Of a DNA stretch of 64,000 nucleotides, positions 28,092 through 37,006 are shown one piece after another. The position numbers were made by a program, and so were the translations under genes. The stretch comes from Clostridiaceae bacterium. GTDB taxonomy: Bacteria > Bacillota > Clostridia > Lachnospirales > Lachnospiraceae. The notes below the pieces were generated by a model. The model was given only the letters and a program-made list of their open reading frames with translations. It made no database searches and was not told where the DNA came from. Every line of letters begins with the position of its first letter. Positions within the stretch are counted from its first letter, which is position 1. Location: NCBI GenBank assembly GCA_910575585.1, contig CAJTGF010000014.1:28576-92575 (forward strand), given 5' to 3'.

Positions 28092-28590
28092 TTAAACAGT
28101 ATGATTTTCTCTCCATACCGCTTTTATACTTGGTATAGCATCTCGTTTTCTCATAGACTTTAAAATAGATTCTACCTCTTTAACCGATATCGAAGTGTTT
28201 TGCTTTTTAGCAATTTCCTCTATAAGCTGAACACCATTAAGTATTTGCAGCGAATATTGACCTAATTGCATTCGCCTTTTTACTATATCACTCAACATTT
28301 CAATATCTGAATCCTCAGTTAATAAAATAGGCATTTTCAAATAGGATGCCATTAAAATCATATGAACATCCCCCATGCTGCTACCTTGCTTATGTGTATT
28401 ATATATGGTCTGTCCTTTATGTAAACACAATTTCTCTACTTGCTTTGGACTGCTCGTTGCTTCCAAAGCCTGTCTCATATCTTCATATAGCACACCATAA
28501 TAAGCTTCATACAACTGTTTATCAACTGCATCTTTTTGAAATTCATTATACTGAATTACTCTTATATACTCAAACTTCGCACATAGATTT
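28092..28590 (-). pseudogene. 3' fragment of a PIN-domain-like gene cut by the IS element
   Basis: About 165 codons remain open on the minus strand up to the left end of the IS. The first possible start (GTG at 28601) is inside the inserted element, so the native 5' end is missing. The C-terminal part GDVHMILMASYLKMPILLTE followed by DSDIEMLSDIVKRRM resembles the end of PIN nucleases (late Asp and TxD motif). Codon use is A/T-rich compared with the flanking core genes. The identification is tentative. It is probably a toxin or cargo relic of the same mobile island as the integrase. Confidence 0.6.
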
Positions 28591-30133
28591 TGCCTATGCA
28601 CCTTGAAAATTCAATACCTGGCTGTTATTCAGTTGTCGAAAGTCTGCTGTTATGCTGCTTGAAGCTGCGCTTTCAGCAAACCAGGTAATGTATTCATAAA
28701 TGTATCAACGAGTTCGTCGATTTTATCGTCGGACAGCTCTGTATTGTTGTTAAGTATGGTTCGGAACATTTGAAGCAGCATTCGAAATGCCTGTATCCAT
28801 GTGATGTCAGACATTTCATCAGAAAAATATAGAAAAAGTTCTCCCAGCGAACGGTTATCGCTCCCTTCCCTGCTTTCCAAAGACAGCATCATATATCGTG
28901 TAAAAACAACCGCAGTGTGGGCTGTCATTGCGTCATATGATAAGGAGTTACATTCCCGACTAAGATTCAGATAGCTTTTGCATACCTTGAAGATAACTTC
29001 GATATCCCAGCGCTTGCCATAAATACGGATGATTTCATTTTCATCCAGCGTTGTATCAGTAGAGATAAGGCATAAATATTCTTTTCTCTTATTCCGGTTA
29101 CGGACATATACAACTTTAGCTGGAATGACTTTCCCATCCTTTACAACATCCACTAAAACAGAAAGCAGATACCGGGAGCGGCCGCGTCTCTTTTTATTCC
29201 GGTTATAGATTGTAATCAGGGACATGTCTTCCCCTTTGTATCGGAAGAACATTTTGGGAGTCTTTTTTACCATACCAATGACATCATAACCGATGGTCTT
29301 TACTGCATGGAGGGTGCTTGGAGAAAAAAAACAGCTGTCAAAAAGCACATACTTTGCCGGAACTGCCGCTTTCTTAGCGGTTTTTAAAAGCTCAGGCATG
29401 GCCTGTGTCCCTTTTTGAATGGAAAGCAGCCTCCGTTTGTACCCGGCAGTCCGTTTATCAACCTTCACAGCTTCATTGACCCTGTTCTTTTTGTTTTCAG
29501 ACGAGAGAAGAATGCTGTTCACGGGAAGAAAAGAACTTCCATCTGACCATCCAAGTGTAAGCATACGAAATCCAAAGCGGTATCTGTGGTTTGCGTGGTC
29601 GCAGGCCTTTGCCAGAAGCTCTACTTTTTTAGAACGATTGCGTTCGAACATAGAATCATCAATGATGAGTACATTTGCGCGGTCTTCTGAGTCCAAGGGG
29701 ACGATCGCGTCCCTGATAATCCGGGAAGCCAACAGAGTTGTAAAACGTATCCAGTTAATCTGGAGCATCTTCATGAACCGATACACCGTATCCTTAGCAA
29801 ATCCGGGAGTATTTCGTCCAGTGATCAGGCTCATATACATACTCCTGTTAGAAAAAATCAGCAAAAAAAGATACTGAAAAACCTCAATAACGGGAATGCC
29901 TTTTTTCTTATAGGCATTAGATACTTTCAATGCCGAGGAGATATGGAATCTTTTAAAAAATTTTTCGATAGATTTTGAAATCTGCTTATCATTCTGGTTT
30001 GCTTGTGTTATACTTTTATTCATAGCATGAGCCTCCGGTTTTAATTGTTTTTTGCCAACTCAATTATACCAAACCAGACGGTTTCATGCTATCTTATTGC
30101 CAGTTTTTATTGTATTTTCAAGGTGCATAGGCA
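28591..30133 (-). mobile_element. IS4-family insertion sequence, 1,543 bp
   Basis: The ends are perfect 20-bp inverted repeats (28591-28610 and 30114-30133, beginning TGCCTATGCACC). They enclose one transposase gene read on the minus strand. It has inserted between a truncated integrase and a truncated PIN-like gene. Direct target duplications are not seen at the ends, which suggests a deletion or rearrangement after insertion. Confidence 0.92.
28650..30023 (-). CDS. IS4-family transposase
   Basis: The 457-residue transposase has the DDE catalytic triad: Asp in LIIDDSMFERNRSKK, Asp in YVLFDSCFFS, and Glu in the IS4 signature Y-x2-R-x3-E-x6-K (YGKRWDIEVIFKVCK). The N-terminal basic region IEKFFKRFHISSALKV probably binds the ends. 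The open frame is intact, so the element may be active. The start ATG is 90 nt inside the right end of the element. Confidence 0.93.
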   Translation of the reverse strand: MNKSITQANQNDKQISKSIEKFFKRFHISSALKVSNAYKKKGIPVIEVFQYLFLLIFSNRSMYMSLITGRNTPGFAKDTVYRFMKMLQINWIRFTTLLASRIIRDAIVPLDSEDRANVLIIDDSMFERNRSKKVELLAKACDHANHRYRFGFRMLTLGWSDGSSFLPVNSILLSSENKKNRVNEAVKVDKRTAGYKRRLLSIQKGTQAMPELLKTAKKAAVPAKYVLFDSCFFSPSTLHAVKTIGYDVIGMVKKTPKMFFRYKGEDMSLITIYNRNKKRRGRSRYLLSVLVDVVKDGKVIPAKVVYVRNRNKRKEYLCLISTDTTLDENEIIRIYGKRWDIEVIFKVCKSYLNLSRECNSLSYDAMTAHTAVVFTRYMMLSLESREGSDNRSLGELFLYFSDEMSDITWIQAFRMLLQMFRTILNNNTELSDDKIDELVDTFMNTLPGLLKAQLQAA

Positions 30134-30138
30134 CTTAT

Positions 30139-30930
30139 TCAAGTGCGAAGTTTGAGTTTATTACAATATTCCTTTATCTCCTGTGTTAAAAATTCCGGTA
30201 TGTCTATTGTCCTGACCGACTGTTCCGTCTTGGGCGTTGTAATAACGTCTTTTCCCTCTGTCCGGTAATAGGTTTTTGAAATGGATATTTTCTTCTCCTG
30301 AAAATTCACGTCACTTTTAAACAACGCAAGTAATTCTCCGATGCGCATCCCCGTCCAAAATAGAATCTCAAACAGCACATAATATCTGCTTCCCACCTCA
30401 ATCGTATTAATGAACTGCTGATACTCCTCATAAGTCCAGAAATCCATTTTATCCGCATCTGACTTCCCCATTTTCTTTACTTTTTTGCAGGGATTGTTTG
30501 TCGGATTATAGATGTTGGAAGCGTGAGTAAATAATGCTGTCATCTGATTCTGAAGCATCCGCAGGTATGTCTGCGAATATCCTGCCTCCCGCATTTTGTT
30601 CTGCCACTGGATAATGTCTGCCGGTGTAATTTCATTCATAGACTTTTGTTCAAAATACGGAAGAATATGCCGTTCAATCATATATCGCTTATTTTTGATT
30701 GACCGTTCCTTCAGTTCACCCTGTTTATCCCTGAAATAAGTCTCAACATAAGCTCCAACCTTCATATTCATATCTGCTTCTGTTGTGTGCATAAACTGTT
30801 CTTCATACTCTTTTGCTTCTCTTTTTGTTTTAAAACCTCTTTTGCATTTTTGTTTCTGTCTGCCCGTCCAATCGTTGTAACGAAACATACAATACCATGT
30901 TCCCCTCTGCTCATCTTTATAGACTGACAT
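30139..30930 (-). pseudogene. Truncated tyrosine integrase (ICE/phage type)
   Basis: The 263 remaining codons begin MSVYKDEQRGTWYCMFRYND, an arm-type DNA-binding domain (about 1-50). A SAM-like core-binding domain follows (about 55-155, with EITPADIIQWQNKMREAGYS), then the start of the catalytic domain with the first catalytic Arg in WTGMRIGELLAL. It ends after NKLKLRT at a stop 6 nt from the IS, so the H-x-x-R and the nucleophile Tyr are missing. It cannot recombine DNA. The full protein would be about 390 residues. Confidence 0.85.
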
Positions 30931-31061
30931 AAAATCTCCTTTCTTCTCGGGGCAGTCTGTGGTCTGTCATAAAATCAATCCTGCAGGACTGCCCTTAAAT
31001 TTGCGTTTTCGTTTCAACCGCATATCCTATATATCTGAATGATATTCCGACCATCTGTTAA
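30931..31061. other. Upstream region of the truncated integrase
   Basis: About 130 nt, A/T-rich. No excisionase gene or attachment core could be recognised. Confidence 0.5.
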
Positions 31062-31418
31062 ACTGTTATCGCTCAATGCAAACTATGTAATGGATATTTT
31101 CGTGTGAAGTATACTTCCAACCAAGAATACTGCACAAGAATATACAGAGACACTTCCACTACCTGTAATGAGTACGCCAGCCGAAAATCCTATAAGGAAA
31201 AGTTATTCAGCCATCCGATTCATACGGAATTCACAAAATCATATAACAGACTATATGCCCGTATCCGCAGAGGGAAACTGCCTGCTGACACGCCACTTAT
31301 GGAGCAGCTAAAAGCGCTCCATGATGAGTATACCGAAAAATATGAGAACACACATCAGAAAGACCGAGAAGCTATATGGAAAGAATATATAGAAAGAAAT
31401 AAGGAACTGCTCAATTAG
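31062..31418 (+). pseudogene. Zinc-ribbon protein fragment in the mobile island
   Basis: The open frame runs from after a stop at 31059-31061 and reads TVIAQCKLCNGYFRVKYTSN, then EYCTRIYRDTSTTCNEYASR, up to a basic, helical C-terminus ending NKELLN. The C-x2-C...C...C pattern resembles the C-terminal zinc ribbon of hypothetical proteins carried by integrative elements (DUF6076-like; the family assignment is uncertain). No start with a ribosome binding site exists upstream, except a GTG at 31104 inside the ribbon. It is therefore probably a 5'-truncated remnant. Confidence 0.5.
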
Positions 31419-31470
31419 CGAATTTTGTTATCATTCTGTTATCACGACTTACCAATTCCACCAAACATCG

Positions 31471-31504
31471 AAAAAAGGACTTTCCGAGAAAACTCGGAAA
31501 GTCC
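31471..31504 (-). terminator. Terminator of tuf
   Basis: GGACTTTCCGAG (31477-31488) and CTCGGAAAGTCC (31493-31504) form a perfect 12-bp stem with an AAAA loop. On the minus strand it is followed by TTTTTT. It lies 22 nt past the tuf stop codon. Confidence 0.95.
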
Positions 31505-31526
31505 CATAAATTCAATGAATTTTCAA

Positions 31527-32720
31527 TTACTCAACGATAGAAACAACTCTACCTGAACCAACCGTTCTGCCGCCCTCACGGATAGCGAACCGAAGTCCCT
31601 GCTCCATAGCTACCGGATGAATCAGCTCAACGCTCATCTCTACGTTGTCGCCAGGCATACACATCTCAGTACCCTGCGGCAGCTCGCAAACGCCGGTAAC
31701 GTCGGTTGTTCTGAAGTAGAACTGCGGACGATAGTTGTTGAAGAAAGGAGTATGACGGCCACCCTCGTCCTTGGTCAGAACGTATACCTGAGCGGTAAAC
31801 TTGTGATGGCACTTTACAGAGCCTGGCTTGCACAGACACTGTCCTCTCTCGATGTCAGTTCTCTGAACGCCACGAAGCAGAGCGCCGATGTTATCACCAG
31901 CCTGAGCCTCGTCAAGCATCTTACGGAACATCTCGATACCGGTAACAACGGTCTTGCGGCTCTCCTCGGAGATACCTACAATCTCAACTTCCTCATTCAG
32001 ATGCAGAGTACCGCGCTCTACTCTACCGGTAGCAACCGTACCACGGCCGGTAATGGTAAATACGTCCTCTACAGGCATCAGGAACGGCTTGTCAGTCTCA
32101 CGCTGCGGATCCGGAACCCAGCTGTCAACAGCATCCATCAGCTCGATGATCTTCTCGCCCCACTCGCTGCTGGGATCCTCAAGAGCCTTCAGAGCGGAAC
32201 CCTGGATGATCGGCGTGTCATCGCCCGGGAACTCGTACTCGTTCAGCAGCTCACGGATCTCCATGTCTACCAGCTCAAGCAGCTCGGGATCGTCAACCAT
32301 ATCGCACTTGTTCATGAACACTACGATATAGGGAACGCCTACCTGACGGGACAGAAGGATGTGCTCTCTTGTCTGAGCCATAACACCGTCAGTAGCAGCA
32401 ACAACTAGGATAGCGCCGTCCATCTGAGCAGCGCCGGTGATCATGTTCTTTACATAGTCAGCATGGCCTGGGCAGTCAACGTGCGCATAGTGTCTGTTAT
32501 CAGTCTCGTACTCAACGTGAGCGGTAGAGATGGTGATACCACGCTCTCTCTCTTCCGGAGCCTTGTCGATGTTCTCGAATGCTACAGCCTCGCCAGTACC
32601 CTTTCTCTCGTGAAGAGTCTTGGTGATAGCAGCGGTCAATGTAGTTTTACCATGGTCAACGTGGCCGATGGTACCAATGTTGCAATGCGGTTTGCTTCTT
32701 TCGAACTTTTGTTTTGCCAT
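31527..32720 (-). CDS. tuf: Elongation factor Tu
   Basis: EF-Tu delivers aminoacyl-tRNA to the ribosome. The 397-residue protein has the G motifs GHVDHGKTT (about 19-27), [13 protein letters not shown] and a GSALKAL segment. The beta-barrel domains 2 and 3 include [13 protein letters not shown]. It has its own promoter, so it can be expressed more strongly than the genes upstream. It ends at a strong terminator rather than continuing into rpsJ. Confidence 0.98.
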   Translation of the reverse strand: MAKQKFERSKPHCNIGTIGHVDHGKTTLTAAITKTLHERKGTGEAVAFENIDKAPEERERGITISTAHVEYETDNRHYAHVDCPGHADYVKNMITGAAQMDGAILVVAATDGVMAQTREHILLSRQVGVPYIVVFMNKCDMVDDPELLELVDMEIRELLNEYEFPGDDTPIIQGSALKALEDPSSEWGEKIIELMDAVDSWVPDPQRETDKPFLMPVEDVFTITGRGTVATGRVERGTLHLNEEVEIVGISEESRKTVVTGIEMFRKMLDEAQAGDNIGALLRGVQRTDIERGQCLCKPGSVKCHHKFTAQVYVLTKDEGGRHTPFFNNYRPQFYFRTTDVTGVCELPQGTEMCMPGDNVEMSVELIHPVAMEQGLRFAIREGGRTVGSGRVVSIVE

Positions 32721-32815
32721 TTTATAACGTCCTCCTTAATCAGCCCTGCGGCTATTCATTTGCGGCTGGCGCCGCAATAGCGCCAGGCCTTTCATTTTAT
32801 AATAGGCTAGTCTAT

Positions 32816-32844
32816 ATTATATGCTATTTAGCTTGTTTTTTCAA
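32816..32844 (-). promoter_or_regulatory. tuf promoter
   Basis: TTGAAA (32839-32844), 17 nt, TATAAT (32816-32821) on the minus strand in the fusA-tuf spacer. The leader has a TGGCGC/GCGCCA hairpin and AAGGAGG. Confidence 0.85.
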
Positions 32845-32868
32845 GCCTATAATCACTAACTCTTGCTG

Positions 32869-34989
32869 TTATTTGCCTTTTCTTTCGGCAATAACCTTTT
32901 CCTGCACGGACTTGGGAACCGGCTCATACTTCTCAAAGAACATGGAGTAGTTGCCGCGGCCCTGTGTCCTGGAACGCAGGTCTGTGGAATAACCAAACAT
33001 CTCTGACAGCGGTACATAAGCCTTTACCATCTTGCCGCCGCCGATGTCCTCCATGCCCTCGATGCGGCCGCGACGGGAGTTGATATCGCCGATAACATCA
33101 CCCATGTAGTCCTCTGGCATGGTCACTTCCACCTTCATGATGGGCTCCAAAAGAATCGCCCCCGCCTTCTGCATGGCATCCTTAAATGCCAGAGAGCCGG
33201 CGATCTTAAACGCCATCTCGTTGGAGTCAACCTCATGGTAGGAACCGTCATATACATTGGCGCTGATGCCCAGTACCGGGAATCCGCCCAGGATACCGGA
33301 CTTTGCGGCATCCTCAATACCTGCGCCTACGGCCGGGATATATTCCTTGGGAATAGCGCCGCCCACAACGCTGGACTCAAACTTAAAGGTCTGCTCCGCA
33401 TTGGCATCCATAGGCTCAAAGTGTACCTTACAGTGGCCGTACTGACCGCGTCCGCCGGACTGCTTGGCATACTTGCTGTCCACATCAACCGCCTTGGTGA
33501 TGGTCTCCTTATAGGCAACCTGAGGCGCGCCTACATTGGCTTCCACATGGAACTCTCTTAACAGACGGTCTACAATGATCTCTAAGTGAAGCTCGCCCAT
33601 ACCGGAGATGATGGTCTGACCGGTCTCCTGGTTAGTCTTTGCGCGGAAGGTAGGATCCTCCTCGGCAAGTTTTGCAAGAGCCTCGCCCATTTTGCCCTGG
33701 CCTGCTTTGGTCTTGGGCTCGATCGCAATATCGATAACCGGCTCCGGGAACTCCATGGACTCCAGAATAACCGGATGCTGCTCGTCGCAGATGGTATCGC
33801 CGGTGGTCGTCAGCTTAAAGCCTACGGCAGCTGCGATGTCGCCGGAGTAAACCTTGTCCAGCTCCTGTCTCTTGTTGGCATGCATCTGCAGGATACGTCC
33901 CACACGCTCTTTCTTGCCCTTAGTCGCGTTCAGCACATAGGAACCGGAGTTCATAGTGCCGGAGTACACGCGGAAGAAAGCCAGCTTGCCCACAAACGGG
34001 TCGGTCATAATCTTAAATGCCAGCGCTGAGAAGGGCTCCTCGTCAGAGGAGTGTCTCTCAATCTCATTGCCCTCCATGTCCACACCCTTGATCGCCGGGA
34101 TGTCGGTAGGAGCCGGCATATATTCCAGAACTGCGTCAAGCAGTTTCTGAACGCCTCGGTTTCTGTAGGCAGAACCGCAGCATACCGGAATAGCGGTACA
34201 CTCGCAGGTAGCTTTCCTCAAAGCAGCTTTCAGCGCTTCTACGGACGGCTCCTCTCCCTCCAGATATTCCATCATCAGATCGTCGTCAAGCTCGCAGATC
34301 TTCTCAACAAGCTCGCCGCGGTACAGTTCCGCGTCATCCTTCATATCATCCGGAACGTCAATGATGGAGACATTCTCGCCCTTGTCATCATTATAGATGT
34401 AGGCTTTCATCTCAAACAGGTCGATGATTCCCTTGAACTCATCTTCCTTGCCGATGGGCAGCTGCAGACAGATGGCGTTTTTGCCAAGTCTTGTCTTGAT
34501 CTGCTCCACCGCACCGTAGAAATCCGCGCCCATAATATCCATCTTGTTGATGAACGCCATACGGGGTACGTTGTAGGTGTCAGCCTGACGCCATACATTC
34601 TCGGACTGCGGCTCAACACCGCCCTTTGCGCAGAACACGCCTACGGCGCCGTCCAGCACGCGGAGAGAACGCTCAACCTCTACGGTAAAGTCAACGTGGC
34701 CTGGAGTATCAATGATGTTGATCCTGTGCTCCAGAGCCCCGGCCTTTGGCTTGCAGTTCTCCTGCATCGTCCAGTGACAGGTGGTCGCAGCTGAAGTGAT
34801 GGTGATTCCTCTCTCCTGCTCCTGCTCCATCCAGTCCATGGTGGCAGTACCCTCGTGAGTATCACCTATTTTATAATTTACACCAGTATAGTACAGAATA
34901 CGCTCGGTCAATGTGGTCTTACCCGCATCAATATGGGCCATGATTCCGATGTTCCTGGTCCGCTCCAACGGATATTCTCTTCCAGCCAA
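32869..34989 (-). CDS. fusA: Elongation factor G
   Basis: EF-G drives ribosomal translocation with GTP. The 706-residue protein has [15 protein letters not shown] (P-loop), the switch region [33 protein letters not shown] and NKMD. Domains II to V follow. The start codon is TTG (34987-34989), preceded by AGGAGG; translation as [20 protein letters not shown] fits the family. It lies 15 nt after rpsG. Confidence 0.98.
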   Translation of the reverse strand: MAGREYPLERTRNIGIMAHIDAGKTTLTERILYYTGVNYKIGDTHEGTATMDWMEQEQERGITITSAATTCHWTMQENCKPKAGALEHRINIIDTPGHVDFTVEVERSLRVLDGAVGVFCAKGGVEPQSENVWRQADTYNVPRMAFINKMDIMGADFYGAVEQIKTRLGKNAICLQLPIGKEDEFKGIIDLFEMKAYIYNDDKGENVSIIDVPDDMKDDAELYRGELVEKICELDDDLMMEYLEGEEPSVEALKAALRKATCECTAIPVCCGSAYRNRGVQKLLDAVLEYMPAPTDIPAIKGVDMEGNEIERHSSDEEPFSALAFKIMTDPFVGKLAFFRVYSGTMNSGSYVLNATKGKKERVGRILQMHANKRQELDKVYSGDIAAAVGFKLTTTGDTICDEQHPVILESMEFPEPVIDIAIEPKTKAGQGKMGEALAKLAEEDPTFRAKTNQETGQTIISGMGELHLEIIVDRLLREFHVEANVGAPQVAYKETITKAVDVDSKYAKQSGGRGQYGHCKVHFEPMDANAEQTFKFESSVVGGAIPKEYIPAVGAGIEDAAKSGILGGFPVLGISANVYDGSYHEVDSNEMAFKIAGSLAFKDAMQKAGAILLEPIMKVEVTMPEDYMGDVIGDINSRRGRIEGMEDIGGGKMVKAYVPLSEMFGYSTDLRSRTQGRGNYSMFFEKYEPVPKSVQEKVIAERKGK

Positions 34990-35004
34990 TTGTAGTTCCT
35001 CCTA

Positions 35005-35475
35005 TTAGAATCTGTAATGAGCAAACGCCTTATTAGCCTCTGCCATCTTGTGCATGTCTTCTTTCCTCTTTACAGAAGCTCCGGTATTGTTGGCTGCGTC
35101 CATAATCTCGTTGGCCAGTCTGTCCTTCTGGGTCTTCTCGCCTCTCTTGCGGGAAAACATGGTCAGCCAGCGAAGAGCCAGAGCCTGCCTTCTCTCCGGT
35201 TTTACCTCGATGGGCACCTGATAGGTAGCGCCGCCGATACGTTTTGCCTTTACTTCCAGTACAGGCATAATGTTGCTCATCGCTTCTTCAAACACTTCTA
35301 CAGCGTCTTTGCCGGTCTTCTCTGCGACACGTTCAAAAGCGCCGTAAACAATCTTCTGGGCAATTCCCTTCTTGCCGTCCAACATCATGTTGTTGATCAG
35401 TTTGGTCACAACCTTATTGTTGTAGATCGGGTCTGCCAATACGTCTCTTTTCTGAGTATGTCCTTTACGTGGCAC
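35005..35475 (-). CDS. rpsG: 30S ribosomal protein S7
   Basis: S7 nucleates assembly of the 30S head. The 156-residue product starts [19 protein letters not shown] and has the [20 protein letters not shown] beta-hairpin and the [12 protein letters not shown] helix. The start is GTG (35473-35475) behind AAGGAGGG. It is preceded by an unusually long 245-nt spacer after rpsL, which may be an S7 target as in E. coli. Confidence 0.97.
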   Translation of the reverse strand: MPRKGHTQKRDVLADPIYNNKVVTKLINNMMLDGKKGIAQKIVYGAFERVAEKTGKDAVEVFEEAMSNIMPVLEVKAKRIGGATYQVPIEVKPERRQALALRWLTMFSRKRGEKTQKDRLANEIMDAANNTGASVKRKEDMHKMAEANKAFAHYRF

Positions 35476-35720
35476 GTTACTTCCCTCCTTAATATCTCCG
35501 CAGCTTTCCCTGGACTTCAGCTTTGCCCTGCGGACATTGCCGTCCCTGCGGACATTAATTCACCGGTACTCACATGTTTCCATAAAATGTGTCCATGCCT
35601 GGCATTGTTCTATGTCCTGCAACCCCAAGGCCAATATCACGAACATCCAGTGCTGATTTACATTTTACTGCTGTTTGTGGTACAAATCATCCTGCAGTCT
35701 GCAAATGCTTTTGCGGACTT
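35476..35720 (-). other. Long rpsL-rpsG intercistronic region
   Basis: No gene. On the minus strand there are two copies of AATGTCCGCAGGG separated by a few bases (about 35529-35556) and an ACAT/ATGT hairpin around 35573-35590. E. coli S7 binds the rpsL-rpsG spacer; here the region is longer and unrelated in sequence as far as I can see. Confidence 0.4.
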
Positions 35721-36140
35721 TTACTTCTTAGCCTTCGGTCTCTTAGCGCCGTACTTGGAACGGGCCTGCTTTCTGTTGGCAACGCCTGCGGTATCCAAAG
35801 TACCTCTCACGATATGGTATCTGGTACCTGGCAGATCCTTTACTCTTCCGCCGCGGATCAGAACAACGCTGTGCTCCTGAAGGTTGTGGCCCTCACCGGG
35901 AATATAGCTTGTTACCTCAATGCCGTTGGACAGACGTACTCTGGCGATCTTTCTAAGAGCAGAGTTGGGCTTCTTAGGTGTAGCAGTCTTAACAGCGGTG
36001 CATACGCCTCTCTTCTGTGGGGAAGAGGTGTTGGTTGCGCGCTTCTGCAAGGAGTTATAACCTTTCTGAAGAGCCGGCGCCGTAGACTTCTTAACAGATG
36101 TCTGTCTTCCCTTTCTTACTAACTGGTTAAATGTTGGCAT
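35721..36140 (-). CDS. rpsL: 30S ribosomal protein S12
   Basis: S12 controls decoding accuracy and is the site of streptomycin-resistance changes. The 139-residue protein starts [15 protein letters not shown] and contains [19 protein letters not shown] and the [20 protein letters not shown] segment. The lysine in TPKKPNSA is wild type. The ATG at 36138-36140 has AGGAGG upstream; a GTG three codons earlier is within that site. Confidence 0.97.
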   Translation of the reverse strand: MPTFNQLVRKGRQTSVKKSTAPALQKGYNSLQKRATNTSSPQKRGVCTAVKTATPKKPNSALRKIARVRLSNGIEVTSYIPGEGHNLQEHSVVLIRGGRVKDLPGTRYHIVRGTLDTAGVANRKQARSKYGAKRPKAKK

Positions 36141-36226
36141 TCTTTTCACCTCCTGTGATATTGTCCGGGTTGCTTTTTATGCTTATTTTGCGTACCAAAA
36201 CATTGCGTGTTTTCGCACGCTTAATC

Positions 36227-36254
36227 ATTATAGCAAATAATCGGGAGTTGTCAA
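36227..36254 (-). promoter_or_regulatory. Promoter of rpsL-rpsG-fusA
   Basis: TTGACA (36249-36254) and TATAAT (36227-36232) with a 16-nt spacer and extended TG. The leader has a GCGTG/CACGC hairpin at about 36204-36220. Confidence 0.85.
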
Positions 36255-36309
36255 GGAAAAAAATGAAAAAGTTTGGAAATGGCGGATTATGGGGGCGAGG
36301 TTGTGGCGG

Positions 36310-36428
36310 GCCAGAGGGAAGGGCGGCGGTGTCCGGGTTCAGATTTGCCGGACATTTCGATGAGCCCAAAAACAGGTCTCATCTCCATGGCAAAAATTCA
36401 CCCGGACACCGCCGCCCTTCCCTCTGGC
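36310..36428. repeat. 119-nt hairpin with perfect 28-bp arms
   Basis: The 28 bases at 36310-36337 are the exact reverse complement of 36401-36428. The inner pairs TTTGCC/GGCAAA and GATGAG/CTCATC continue the stem. It lies between the rpsL promoter and the stop of the FeoB-associated gene. There is no T-run on either side, so it does not look like a standard terminator. Confidence 0.85.
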
Positions 36429-36463
36429 AAAACCAGTTGATCGCCTGGCCAAAAATGTGATGG

Positions 36464-36679
36464 CTAAGATAACTGCCTGCCCGGTGATGGATCGTTTTTG
36501 TTCTGGTTTTGGATCTGAATGTGGGGGCTGCTGTCATGGTTTCTGCTGCTGCAGTTGCTGCAACTACCGCTGCATCCGCAGCCGCAGCCGCTTTTTCCCT
36601 CTTTGTGGTCTTTTATCTTTTTCCAGATCACTGCCGCCATGGCGGTTGCGATCAATGCTGCTATTATAAGGTCTGCCAT
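36464..36679 (-). CDS. FeoB-associated Cys-rich membrane protein
   Basis: The 71-residue protein has one N-terminal membrane helix (MADLIIAALIATAMAAVIW), a basic stretch (KKIKDHKEGK) and a cysteine cluster (CGCGCSGSCSNC). This pattern matches the FeoB-associated Cys-rich membrane protein family (PF12669). A tail rich in Asn, Gln and Ser follows. The ATG has AAAGGAG at eight bases. Members usually lie beside feoA/feoB and may help ferrous iron uptake; here it stands alone between rpoC and rpsL, with its own consensus promoter. Confidence 0.85.
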   Translation of the reverse strand: MADLIIAALIATAMAAVIWKKIKDHKEGKSGCGCGCSGSCSNCSSRNHDSSPHIQIQNQNKNDPSPGRQLS

Positions 36680-36770
36680 CGGATACTCCTTTTTGATGCT
36701 GCGTACTGTGGTGTATGCCCCTCTTAACTGGGCTTATCTGCCATAGATGCTGCTGTTCATGTTTTTCTTT

Positions 36771-36799
36771 ATTATACTTTGGTTTCTTCTTTGTGTCAA
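36771..36799 (-). promoter_or_regulatory. Perfect-consensus promoter of the FeoB-associated gene
   Basis: TTGACA (36794-36799), 17 nt, TATAAT (36771-36776) on the minus strand, about 90 nt before the ATG. Confidence 0.85.
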
Positions 36800-36930
36800 T
36801 ATTTTGATAATCGTTTTCATTTTCTTGTTTATGCAGCGTGGTGGTGTTTAGATCTGAATTGGCGTGCCCCTGGAGGTGGAATATTCATTCTGGCGTTTTT
36901 TCATTGGATGATAAATTTTTTGCTAACGTT

Positions 36931-36974
36931 AAGAAATGCCCTGAAAGCTATCGGTAGCTTTCAGGGCATTTCTT
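36931..36974 (-). terminator. Terminator of rpoBC
   Basis: A perfect 20-bp stem (36931-36950 with 36955-36974) around a four-base loop, 32 nt after the rpoC stop. The downstream sequence has only a weak T-run. Confidence 0.85.
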
Positions 36975-37006
36975 AACTATTTCCTAAATAATTCAACTCA
37001 TCTGTT

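Larger units (their letters stand above)
28568..30157. repeat. 15-bp inverted repeat flanking the IS element
   Basis: ACTCAAACTTCGCAC at 28568-28582 is the exact reverse complement of 30143-30157. The copies lie 8 and 9 nt outside the two IS ends. The right copy is within the integrase codons and the left copy within the PIN-like fragment. No direct target duplication is seen. Confidence 0.85.
36680..37006. other. Spacer between rpoC and the FeoB-associated gene
   Basis: No gene. It holds the promoter at 36771-36799 and the rpoC terminator at 36931-36974; the 130 nt between them show nothing distinct. Confidence 0.7.

Noticed and set aside
31617..32408. Plus-strand open frame (263 codons) opposite tuf
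   Set aside because: Antisense of a highly expressed gene with biased codons, which often leaves such frames open.
34051..34794. Plus-strand open frame (247 codons) opposite fusA
   Set aside because: Antisense to a fully conserved gene; composition is that of a mirrored frame.
36509..36746. Plus-strand open frames opposite the FeoB-associated gene
   Set aside because: They have no ribosome binding site, and their Ala/Leu-rich reading is the complement of the cysteine cluster and membrane helix.
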